Assembly: GCA_030704615.1 (NCBI GenBank)
Contig: CM060732.1
Coordinates: 17,918,001-17,982,000 of the forward strand
DNA from: Takakia lepidozioides
Taxonomy: Eukaryota; Streptophyta; Takakiopsida; Takakiales; Takakiaceae
Direction of reading: 5' to 3'
DNA length: 64,000 bases
This document shows, one piece after another, positions 1-9,752 of the stretch. Under the pieces are notes generated by a model, which was not told where the DNA came from, did not search any database, and saw only the letters and a list, made by a program, of their open reading frames with translations. Position 1 is the first letter of the stretch. The number at the start of each line of letters is the position of its first letter. The position numbers and the translations under genes were made by a program.

Positions 1-1160
1 AAATGGCATCTGGATTTATAGGTCCCGGCCTGGAAATCTATATGGAAAGACATATGGGCCAAACACCGTCCAACAAAAATTAGTGCATTCTTATGGAAGT
101 TGGCAAACAGAATTCTGCCCGTGGCGGCTTGCTTTCAAGATCAAGACCTAGCTTGTCTAGTTTGTGCCAGAAACTCGGAGGAGACTATTGAACATGCTTT
201 TATGGATTGCCACATTGCTGTGAGGACTTGGCAACTGGTCACTGCTTTCTACCTTCACTGGAAATAGCTACCATCTGTGGATGCATCGCTTCTGTTGCTC
301 AACCTGCGCAATGGCTCATTATGGAGTACATGCCCAATATGGGCATGTCTCAGAGCACACACTCTTTGGGCACTATGGAACGCTAGGTGCACTTTAGTTT
401 TTGAGACGACAAAGCCAAGCATCAAATTTATTCTGTTTAAGTTGTTCTCTGACCTGATGACTGAGGGGAAAAAGGCTTGGTTGTCACTGCTTGCTGCCAC
501 AGCCAGGTGCAGCGACAGGAGGCGTCAACAGTTGCTTGCAAATTTCGACCTCACCTGGGCCAAAGACAACATCCTCTACACCAGGATTGATGACTCGAGA
601 GTCCAATGGCATGACACGATCCCCGGGGCTTGGGAAATCGCCAGCTGAATCCGATGGTGCTGAAGTCAATTGGAAGCACCTCAACCTGCGCAGTGCAAAA
701 TCCAAAGCCCACCGGAACTTTGGACTCTGATCCTCCCCCCTAGCCTGGAACGGTTATTGCTTAGTGACTCTGAACTCTACAACCTTCCCGGTCATATCTC
801 GAATTTTGGTTCTGCAATCCTGCTCTGCTTTGCTGATGTTCTCCTGATGGTTATCAGGCTGATCGCAGCTAGACTGGCTGTATACGGGCCCTCTCCTCTC
901 CATGCTTGAATCCAATCCTTTAGATTCTGGCTTTCTTGTTTTCAGCATTAGCTGCTATTTTAAGGACTTTTGTAGGTCCCTCCCCCTTTTCCCCCTCGTC
1001 CCTCTGTGTTCAAGGTGTACCCCTTGCATTTCACCTTTATGGTCCCCCTGGAGGTTATTTTTTCCTCCTGTCTGCCCACATTTTTGACTCATTGTGAACA
1101 TTTATCTCATTTAATTTGATTAAAAGGGCCTCTGTCCCTTAAAATTAAAAAAAATAAAAA
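1..1160 (+). mobile_element. 3' end of a LINE (non-LTR retrotransposon) with zinc-binding RT tail domain
   Basis: Frame 1 encodes the zinc-binding domain that follows reverse transcriptase in plant LINEs: an aromatic-rich stretch at 31-110 (WKSIWKDIW, then AFLWKLANRILP), then Cys-X2-Cys (CLVC), IEHAFMDCHIAVRTW and, further on, LRAHTLWALWNARC, typical of the extreme C-terminus of LINE ORF2. The frame has stops at 19-21 and 265-267, so the copy is dead. The ORF tail ends at 648. About 0.5 kb of 3' UTR follows, then TTAAAAGGGCCTCTGTCCC and an A-rich tail at about 1139-1160, which marks the 3' end. The 5' part lies outside the window or was never copied. Family assignment is from domain pattern; the clade is not determined. 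Confidence 0.8.
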
Positions 1161-1170
1161 TTTCAAATTG

Positions 1171-1495
1171 CATAAAATCCTAACAAAGTATGTTTAATAC
1201 TTTTTGGAAGGTTGTTTTACCATTGAATCATGTTTGATGTGTATCTGCTGGAAGGTTGGTCACGTCAATATTAAAAATGTTCAATCCATGTATGTTAGTG
1301 TATCACTCGAAATGTTTTTCTTGCCATCAGATTACATAAAATCCAAACAAATATGTTTTATTACGAAATGTTGTTTCTATCATGTTTGATGGGTACCAAA
1401 CCAGAAGGTTGTTCATGCCAATTCTAAATCTGCTAAAAGACTTAATCCAAACATGTTGGTAGTGTCGGAAGATTATTCTTGTCAACTCGGTACAA
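1171..1495. repeat. Degenerate two-unit tandem duplication, about 165 bp period
   Basis: Two AT-rich units (about 1171-1335 and 1336-1495) share CATAAAATCC at their starts, an ATCATGTTTGATG block, a GAAGGTTG block and ATCCA-ATGTTAGTGT-like segments in the same order. They are diverged direct repeats. No coding potential is seen in them. Confidence 0.5.
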
Positions 1496-1849
1496 CTGTA
1501 ATAAGCGTATCTATTGAACTTCTCTATTGCGAGGTTGTCCACAAACCGGCTTTCACAAACCCGGGTATATGCCTATTGTAATGGCAGTTCTTAAAACCAG
1601 AAATAACTAGGAAAGCTGTATAACCAGGTACGTAATTTGGAATCGACCAGCCATAAAAATTTGTAATAGTTAGAACTACAGGTTATTGGAAAACAATAGC
1701 AACGCAAGAACTTAATGCAAGCGCGTGGTCTGACTCTACTTTCGGATTTCATGCAGCATAAGCTCTTCTGGCTGGCCCTGTCAAATCCTCCCCACCCCTC
1801 CTACCTCGGACTCATGATTAAACATTTTAGAGTAATTTCAATTGTTGTG
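1496..1849. other. No recognisable feature
   Basis: This stretch has no open frame with recognisable similarity, no splice-bounded exon and no clear repeat. It ends at the SINE insertion site. Confidence 0.5.
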
Positions 1850-1865
1850 TGGTACGATGGAAGAA

Positions 1866-2029
1866 AAAGTATATGATGCCTCTTGAAAGAAGTGTAAATT
1901 ATGGTGTCTTTCGACCCTCAAGGGCTATTACCCTCCGAGGAGAAGGTGGACACCTTTGTGACACTAATCAGTGGATTGACCCACAACCACTTCCTAGGTC
2001 ACATGTGCCCACTGCCACCCGGCTACAAC
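1866..2029 (-). mobile_element. tRNA-derived SINE, old copy (copy 1 of 3)
   Basis: On the minus strand this has the same order of blocks as the two younger SINEs at 58.9 and 62.1 kb: an A-box-like TAGCCGGGTGGCAGTGGGCA, a degraded B-box region (GTGGGTCAATCCACT), GGTGTCCACCTT, GACACCATAA, an AAGAGGCATCATA segment and a T-run 3' end. It is flanked by an imperfect target-site duplication, TGGTACGATGGAAGAA at 1850-1865 and TGGTAAGATGGTAGAA at 2030-2045 (14 of 16 match). The decayed B box and mismatched flanks make it the oldest copy here. Confidence 0.8.
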
Positions 2030-2045
2030 TGGTAAGATGGTAGAA

Positions 2046-2567
2046 CAGGGTTGGATTCTTACCAAGTTGCTACATCACCGTTCTCATCCCATCTCATGTC
2101 ACCCCCTTCCATTTCACTCTTTGCGTGTCACATGTTTTTTGTATTTCCTATATTCACCTAATTTTATGACAGGTGGGAGTTACACCAATTAACACTCCCC
2201 TCCATGTCACTACTACAAGTGTCACTCTGGTGATGTCACCCCGTTCCAGTGGCTCTCTCTATGGTGTCAACTTTTTTTCACTTTTTCTATTTACCTAATT
2301 TTGTGAGTTACAGCGATTGGAGTGACACTTCCAAAAACCCTAAACCATAGAGGTCTAAGGACCGCTGGTGTTAATTTAGAAAGCTTTGGAGCGACATTGT
2401 AGAGAGCTGCTTCCATGGAGCTTGCAGCAAGGAATCCATAACAAGTGTAAGTATGATAACCTGTGCCCTGCAGTACGCGGGAGAGAACTTGCGAGTACAG
2501 CAGCAATCTCCGCAGAAAGAGTCATGCTCACCTCAGCCCTGGGAGATCTGGCAAGCACAATTTAGCC
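2046..2567. promoter_or_regulatory. Putative upstream region with a telo-box
   Basis: There is no coding evidence. An AAACCCTAAA telo-box-like element lies at 2335-2344, about 220 bp upstream of the first supported ATG of the next gene. A short imperfect repeat (TATTCACCTAATTTTATGA at about 2151 and TATTTACCTAATTTTGTGA at about 2287) is also present. Promoter function is inferred from position only. Confidence 0.35.
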
Positions 2568-3310
2568 ATGGTCAAGTGTGCCTTGCGTCGCTCAAAACTG
2601 CCCTTTACGTATACCAGCCAGATGCATGTTGGCCGAAGAGTTCCACAGGACGTTGAAACAAAGCCTGCAGAGGGACTGGAGCATGAAATAAACCATTGGC
2701 CTACTTCATCAGCCCCTTCCGGACCAAATGCATGGCATTCCTGGTTGCTACAAAAGGTGAGTCTACCTCGATCATGAAAGAGCGTGTGAAACAAGACCTG
2801 TAATTCGTCACTGGGCCCTTGTTTCTCGGGGCTTATCCAATGAGGGGTTTGGACCTAATGCGGAACAAGTATGTGGTGGACTAGATGGTATCTGCAGTTG
2901 CTGGAAAAAGGCTGTCCCTTGAGTCTGCAATTTGTTTCTTATTTGTCGTTATCAGACGGTTGTTCTTCCTTTGCAGCAGGGCATGAGCCTTGCTTGCTCA
3001 AGGCTATTTCCTTCAAGTTCAGTAGATGCTTGGGAGGCTCTTGGTTGTAACCTACATGGCGTTTATCATGGTAGTAGGATCTATGGTTGCTGCACACTGG
3101 TTCTTTTCAAGAAGACATCCAGACTTCAAACGGAAGCGAGCGAAGGAAGCTCTGCGGATAAACAGTTGGTCTAACCCGCCTTGGGTCAAAATAGAGTTAG
3201 CTGCTATGCTTCGAGGTCGAAACCAATCTGGCGATGGATCTGATTCCGACATTCAACATGAACCTTCAACCCCAGAATACTACGGGTATTGTTTTGTAGA
3301 AGCTGATTAA
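2568..3310 (+). CDS. Putative small single-pass membrane protein (2 exons), unknown function
   Basis: Exon 1 (2568-2756) starts at an ATG in good context (GCCATGG) and ends at a strong donor, AAAAG|GTGAGT. Exon 2 (3026-3310) follows an AG at 3024-3025 in the same phase and ends at TAA. Together they give 157 aa. Exon 2 encodes a hydrophobic helix (LLVVTYMAFIMVVGSMVAAH) followed directly by a basic stretch (FFSRRHPDFKRKRAKEA) and an acidic C-terminal tail. This looks like one membrane span with a positive cytosolic flank. I do not recognise the family. The chosen acceptor is weak, and the alternative CAG at about 2980 opens another, less protein-like frame. Confidence 0.4.
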
Positions 3311-3530
3311 ATTGCAACAATGAATAATGTCAAATTGCCACAGCTTAATCTGATGCCTGCAGTATTGTTGTAATCCAGTAAAAACTCAGTGAAATGCCTG
3401 TCATCATTCCTTTGAAGTACCTAGACCTTTTTAGGTGTGGACTCTGCACTACATATATCTTTGAAACATTGAGAGAGTTTGAACCAAAATTTTAAACTAG
3501 CAGTTTTAGTCATGCAGGAATCAGGCACAC

Positions 3531-6041
3531 ATGTTTATCGGATGTCAGACTGGCTGTCAGGGTAGCACCAGCACTTCCACAAGAGGGCCAGGAGAGGGAT
3601 CCAACCAGATTATGGCTGGCACCGGTGGAAATCTGAGAACATTGTACAAGGAGGGTAGAGTGAAAGAGGCACTGCGCCTTTTGGACCAACCTGGAGTACA
3701 GGTAGAGTCCAATACTTATATATGTCTCTTGCAGGGGTGCTTCAACATGAAATCCCTGGTACAAGGAAAGCAAGTGCATGCTCACATGATCCAAACAGAA
3801 TTCAAGCCAAACGTCTTTGTACTCAATACCCTTGTCAACATGTATGCCCAGTGCGGGAGCATGGTGGATGCAAGACAGGTATTCGAGCAAATGCCTCAAC
3901 GCAATATATTCACTTGGACTCTGATGATGGCAGGATACACCAAGCATGGGCATGGAGAAAACGCTTTCAAAATGTATGAGCAAATGCAACGGGAAAGGCT
4001 GACGCCCAACAAGGTCACATTCATTTGCGTCCTAAATGCTTGTGCCAGCCTCAAAGCCCTGGACAAGGGAAAACGGGTCCATGCTGACTTCATCAAAGCT
4101 GGAATTGCACCAGACTTTATTTTGGAGACAACTCTTGTGGACATGTATGCTAAATGTGGAAGCATAAAGTCTGCCCGTCAAGTGTTTGACAAAATGGCCA
4201 AACGAGATGTGGTCTCATGGAATGCAATGATAGCTGGATATGCTCAGCATGGGCATGGTGAAGAGGCTCTGGAAACCTATTAACAAATGCAACATGATCG
4301 GATAACACCCAACAGGGTAACTTTTATTTGTGTTCTCAATGCTTGTGCAAGCCTTGGAGCCCTGGAAAAGGGCATGCAGATTCATGCCAACTTCATCAAA
4401 GCTGGAATTGAGTCATCTACTATATTGGAGACAGCCCTTGTTGCCATGTATGCCAAGTGCGGAAGAGTAAAGGTGGCACGTCAAGTGTTCAATAAAATGG
4501 GTAAACGAGATGTGGTCTCATGGAGTGCAATGATAGCAGGGTATGCCCAGCATGGGCATGGTGAGGAAGCTTTCGGAATTTATGAACAAATGCACCGAGA
4601 AGGGATGATGCCCGACAGGGTCACGTTCATTTGCATTCTCGGTGCATGTGCCAGCCTAGGAACCCCAGGAAAGGCAAAGCAAGTCCATGCTGACATCATT
4701 AAATCTGGAATTGCATCATATCTTAATTTGGAAAATACCCTTGTTGACACGTATGCCAAATGCGGGAGCCTAAAGGAAGCACGTGAAGTATTCGAGAAAA
4801 TTACGAAACGAGATGTGGTTTCATGGAATGCGATGATCGCAGGATACACACAGCATGGGAATGGTGAAGAGGCTCTCAAAATCTACGAGCAAATGCTACG
4901 AGAGGGAGGGACGCCTGATAGGGTCACGTTTATATGCATCCTGAATGCATGTGGCGGTCTAGGAGAGCTGGAGAAGGGCAAGCAGGTACACGCCGACATC
5001 ATTGAGGCTGGAATTGCTCCATACATTATTTTGGAGACAGCCCTTGTCAACATGTATGCTAATTGTGGGAGCATAAAGGAAGCGCGCCAAGTGTTCAACA
5101 AAATGGTCAATCGAGATTCGGTCGCTTGGAGCGCAATGATTGCAGATAACGCTCAGAATGGATGTGGTAGGGAAGCCCTCCAATTATTTGAACAAATGCA
5201 ACAGGAAGGCTTTAAGCCAGATGCTATCACCTTCACGTCAGTTATCTCTGTATGCAGCCGAGTGGGCCTAATGGATGAAGGCTGTCGCCACTTTGATTCC
5301 ATAAGTCGAGATCATGGCCTCACACCTACAGTGGAGCATTTTGGTTGTATGGTGGATCTTCTTGGCCGTGCAGGGCGATTGGTGGAGGCAGAGGATTTCA
5401 TTGACAAAATGCCAGTTGAAACAGGTGTTTCAGTGTGGGGGGCCTTGCTTGGTGCTTGTAGAATTCATGGCAATGTAGAGATAGCAGAACGTGCTGCAAA
5501 ATGGATTCTTGAGAAGGATCCAGATCACAATTCAGCGTATGTTCTTCTTTCAAACATTTATGGTGCCGCTGGCAGGTGGGGTGATCAAGCAAAGGTGAGA
5601 AGAATGATGGGGGAGAGAGGTGTGAGAAAGGAGCCAGGGCGCAGCTGTATTGAGATGAAGAACCAGATGCATGCATTTGCTGTAGAAGACAAAATGCATC
5701 CACAAATCGAGGAAATCCATACTGAGCTGGGAAGATTGTTTGGGCTGATGAAGGAGGCTGGGTACGTGCCGGACACACGATTTGTATTGCATGACGTGGA
5801 GGAGGAGCAAAGGGAAGATTCCCTTTGCTACCACAGTGAGAAGCTGGCTATTGCTTTGGGGCTAATCAGCACACCCCCGGGGATGCTTATCCGTATCATC
5901 AAGAACCTTCGGGTGTGTGGGGACTGCCACACAGCCACAAAGTTCATCTCCAAGATTGCTGGTCGAGTAGTTGTTGTAAGGGATGCCCACCGCTTTCACC
6001 ACTTCCAGGATGGAGTTTGTTCTTGTGGGGATTATTGGTGA
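3531..6041 (+). CDS. PPR protein of the PLS-DYW class, interrupted by one in-frame TAA
   Basis: One intronless frame of 836 codons encodes tandem PPR motifs (repeated [34 protein letters not shown] units), E/E+ motifs, a PG box ([10 protein letters not shown]) and a complete C-terminal DYW deaminase domain. The DYW domain has the HSEKLA zinc/catalytic motif, CGDCH, the HRFHHF motif and the terminal CSCGDYW. This class binds organelle RNA and performs C-to-U editing. TAA at 4281-4283 sits exactly where every neighbouring repeat has Glu (YEQM), so a single G-to-T change explains it. The frame is otherwise open on both sides, and the downstream part alone is a 584-codon ORF from 4287. No convincing organelle targeting peptide is seen at the ATG at 3531, so the true start may be elsewhere. 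Either a very young pseudogene, an error, or a protein made only from the downstream part. Confidence 0.85.
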
Positions 6042-6724
6042 AGCAAGCAAGATGCATGGAAGAAGGTGTGTCGATTTCAACTTGATAATGGATTGCTTGT
6101 TATTAATACAATGAAACAGTAGACTTGTAAAACAATTGGTGCCACTAATTATGACAGGCTGTACCTCAGATTGGTGAACTGCCTGTAGGTGATGATAACC
6201 ATGAAAATGTGAAGTAAAAAAGCCAGTCGAGGAACACACACCCGCATCCTACAGGACCCTGAACAGGTATGTGTCACTAGGTGAAGTACCAATGATGTGA
6301 ACAATTTCTGTTATAGTGGGTCCCTCTATTTTTCTTTCATAAATGATTCACAGACAGTAGATCTAAGCCTAGTGGTATCACTCCAATGAAGCTTTTGTTC
6401 GCCCATGTTTGGCTCTTTTGTGATGCATGAGCATGAGTACCAAGTACCTACACACAACAAGTTCACATTTCACATCTCAAGAGCTCCGGCTATGGAAGTT
6501 CATTTAGAAGAAAATGAGCTTCCTCCACCCACTTGGCACATGGGACCAAAATAAATCCCAACACATAGGCTTAACTAGAAATAGAGAAATACTGTTCGAA
6601 TTATCCGCCTAAATACAGTGGTTTAATAACTTATTGTAGTAACTGAATCGCCACCACTGCAAGTGGGTGTTTGGGGAACCATCTAGACTCCAAACGAACA
6701 TTAACAAATGAACTTGTCACTGCA
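6042..6724. other. 3' flank of the PPR gene; no feature recognised
   Basis: AT-rich sequence without an exon that I can match. It ends at a CTGCAG acceptor that starts the seryl-tRNA synthetase remnant. Confidence 0.5.
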
Positions 6725-7700
6725 GTTGGGTCTTCCGTACCGAGGGGTGGCCATTGTATCAGGGGCTTTTAATGATGGATCAGCAAAGAAGTATGATTGG
6801 AGGCCTGGTCCCTGTGGCCCCGAGCTGTTATGCTCAAACTGCACCGACTACCAGTCAGGCAACCTTGAGATTTGCTATGGTCAGAAAAGGTCTGGACTTA
6901 AGTTCTTCTGCTTGTATCATACTCAAACTGCACTGATCACCAGTCACACAACCTTGAGATTTGCTGTGGTCAGAAACAATCAGGAATTGAGCTCTTTTAC
7001 CGGTATCATGCTCAAACTGCAGTGATTAGCAGTTATGCAACCTTGAATTTCACTGTAGTGAGAAAAAGGTCAGGAATTTACCTCTTTTGCGCCACCTTTC
7101 CTTGCGTGGTTGCACCATTTCAACTGTCACATTTGCAGTGTCTGATATTCTAGCACTGTACAAGGGTTGGGTAACCATGTGAACCTCTTCTTGTACACTC
7201 GCCCCACTTTAAAGGTTAGCTGTAGGAGCCCTGAAAGACAGCAGTTGACCTCCGAAGCTCACCATAAGAGGGTGCACACACGAAGTCCTCTTGGTGGATG
7301 AATATGGACCAGCAAGAACTTGCCACAGGAGAATGGTTGGGAGTTGAATGTGCTCAAACATGGGTTCTAAACCTAATTACTAGAATAACAACTGGCAATA
7401 AAAATCTCGTGAAGAATCAGATGAATGAGAGTGGTTGATTTTACATAAGACTCGTCAAAAGGTTATTCATATTGTGCTTTTTGATTGCAGATGAATGACC
7501 AAGTGAAGTACTATATGCATCTTTTGCATTCGACACTCACAGCAACAGAGCGGACAATGTGCTGCATTCTTGAGAACTATCAGACTGCAGATGGTGTCGG
7601 AGTTCCAGATGTGCTGAAACCATTCATGTTTGGCATGGAATTCCTGCCTTTCCAAACTGCACCAACTAAAGACACAAAATCTAAGAAAACAAAGCCCAAG
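6725..7700 (+). pseudogene. Truncated seryl-tRNA synthetase (cytosolic type) pseudogene, 3' exons only
   Basis: The segment at 6725-6890 starts after a CAG acceptor and matches the SerRS motif 3 region: GLPYRGVAIVSGAFNDGSA-KKYD, then CSNCTDYQSGNLEICYGQK. Between them a 1-bp loss shifts the LEAW block out of frame. The last exon, 7491-7700, is bounded by TTGCAG and a GT donor and is well preserved: MHLLHSTLTATERTMCCILE, then DVLKPFMFGMEFLPF and a Lys-rich tail. The catalytic core with motifs 1 and 2 is missing; the PPR gene lies upstream instead. SerRS charges tRNA-Ser, but this copy cannot do so. It is a partial gene duplicate that kept its introns, so it is not a retrocopy. Confidence 0.8.
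6833..7095 (+). repeat. Three tandem 89-bp copies of a SerRS motif 3 exon segment
   Basis: Units begin at 6833, 6922 and 7011, each with CTCAAACTGCA, then a block like CAGTCA-CAACCTTGAGATTTGC and TGGTCAGAAA. The period of 89 bp is not a multiple of three. Each unit re-encodes a version of SNCTDYQ-NLEI-GQK in its own frame, with unit 3 carrying a stop (SNCSD*Q). Divergence increases from unit 1 to unit 3. Confidence 0.85.
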
Positions 7701-8600
7701 GTACTGCATCTACCTTCTACAATTCTCGCTCTCGTGCTTTGGATACTTAACTTTTTCTTTTCTGTGATCAAAGGTCCATGTATGGTGTAGAAATGGCAAA
7801 TCTTTTGGCATTCTGTGTCACAGGGTGTTTTGCTCAGATCAGTTTAGCAGCTAGGCAAAGTTTTTGTTCGGCGAAAACTTCTAGGTCTGACATACCAGCC
7901 AAGTGAGATATCTTGGTCTAGACATCTTTCTGAAACCAATCGGACTCAGTGAGAAGGAAGGAGGATGGAGGTGTCTGTTTCAATGACCTTACCACTGTTA
8001 GAGGACTGAAATAGTCCTTCTTCATCATCTTCTGGGAGAGGCGGGATGCGTAGATGGCCTGACAGTTTCACAAATTAAGACGATAAGAAGTGAATGAGAT
8101 GTCTGACACAGAGAGATGAAGGGAAGGGAAAGCTGTGAGCCTCACATATTGGAGGTGTGTCCTCAAACTACAGGATGTCAATGTTTTGTGCAGGTTGTCC
8201 CAGCCCCTGCAGAAGCAAAGAATGGCAGCCTTGAGGTAGCTCCCCGTACTCCTGAAAGCAAGTAGTTTGTTGCACAATGGATTTGTACATGATGGACAGA
8301 ATGGCAAGCAGTTTACTCTCTTTGGTGAAGGAGTTTTCCACTATTGGGCTTATTGGTAGCACAGTATGCAGTAACCTTCCAATTTTTTCTCCATGTTTAT
8401 GGGTATTACCACATGCTTGCATTGTCATGTCGTCTGAACCTTTTGATGGGTGCAAAGTTCAATATAAGGTTTGGCAGCCACTCTCTCTTCCTCTCCCCTC
8501 CTTTATTTACATGGAGAAGTCAATTTGTGCCTGCTTGGTAAAAAATGATTGCAAGTGACATGAACTAATTCTTAACCAACTTACTCAGATGTGCATGTAA
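7701..8600. other. No recognisable feature
   Basis: Only short chance ORFs occur on both strands. I see no exon, repeat or promoter signal that I can support. Confidence 0.5.
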
Positions 8601-8619
8601 CTGTTGAGGTAGGATGCTT

Positions 8620-9620
8620 CACTAGCTTTTAGTTTCTTAGGGAGCTCTCACTGCTCTCGAGTTTAGTACTACTTATATACACTTTGTAGGTGTCGGTGAC
8701 GTCTCCTGAGCAGCCCCTTAAATTTTTGGAGCCCCACCAAAATATCCTCGATTCCCTACGACCCAAGACTTCCCCACAACTCCCATGTGTAGTCCCTAGG
8801 CTCTTGTGTCCCAAACCATTATGTTCTCATTACTCTATGACCATCCCCACTCGGAGCATCCACATCATCCTGGTTGAGGTTGCTCTTCCAAGTGCCTTAG
8901 TCACTCAAGGGTTGTTCAGCCTTGCTCCTTTTATTATTGCAGCCCCCTTGTCCTCAAAACAGAAGGCCGCAAAACAGAAGACTGGAACACTCGTACTTTC
9001 CCCTCTTTCCCCTCAGCCAATCATAGCATTGTTTGGTCGCACACCACAGTTCACAGTTCATGATGCCACAACATCCACATGTCCCGACACCATAGACAAC
9101 CAACTTTGTCTTGCCATAGAATATGTGATAACCTTCTTACAACTGGATGAATTTTGAGAGGAAGAGGCAGTCTACTATCTCCGACAAGCATCCGTCCTTC
9201 CTACAAAGTTTCCCCTTTCAAGATACTTGGCCTCATAGTGCTAACTTTGGTTGCTGTAACACATAGATGGGACCCCACAAGGCACATATCTCTTGTTACT
9301 GATGGGCTCACAAAAGTTCTTCAGGATTTGTTGTGTTCATGAAATGTCCAACTTAACATTGACTGTATCATGATCATTTGCTTAAAGACCAGCAGCAAGG
9401 TAATCCAAGTAGAAATTGAATCCTGCTCAGTTGAATGAAATATGATTCTGGTACTTGACAAGGATTGGTTTTGGGACAAACTGCCCCAACCGTAAATTGC
9501 TAAATGTACATTTCACAAAGCCTACAATACCCAAGAATTCTGGGATTGCAATGCAAAACCCACCTCAGATACATGTTACATAGGAGATCCGCTGGTTCAA
9601 GCTGTCTTCTCACAGATTCA
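8620..9620 (+). mobile_element. Decayed LTR-retrotransposon remnant (LTR-like block plus protease-like trace)
   Basis: The segment at about 8621-8712 is clearly related to 60793-60885: both start TCACTAGCTTTT, contain a CTCnnGnTTA-CTAC block, a TATATA element and TGTAGGTGTCGG. These look like the promoter part of an LTR. Further on, at about 9440-9530, a frame reads MILVLDKDWFWDKL, which resembles the LILGMDWL segment after the retroviral-type protease in Ty3 elements, but with stops. The open frame 8690-9157 between them shows no known domain. Assignment is by these two traces only. Confidence 0.4.
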
Positions 9621-9752
9621 ATGGGGTTTGAATGAATCTCCACTGGTGCCTGACTGGTTAGACTGTTAACCTTGTCAGCCCCCTCAACAACAAGCCTGAG
9701 AATGAAGGAGTGGTGAGAGAGTCGATGTCACCCTTTGATCAAATGCAAACCA

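Noticed and set aside
4281-4283. Rescue of the PPR stop by U-to-C RNA editing
   Set aside because: U-to-C editing in ferns, lycophytes and hornworts acts on organelle transcripts, and this is a nuclear gene. It would also give Gln, not the conserved Glu.
4287-6041. The downstream PPR ORF as an independent, complete gene
   Set aside because: It is in the same frame as the upstream ORF and begins in the middle of a PPR repeat three bases after the stop, so both are parts of one gene.
8690-9157. 155-codon ORF as a gene
   Set aside because: No recognisable domain, low-quality start context, and it lies inside a decayed LTR-element region.
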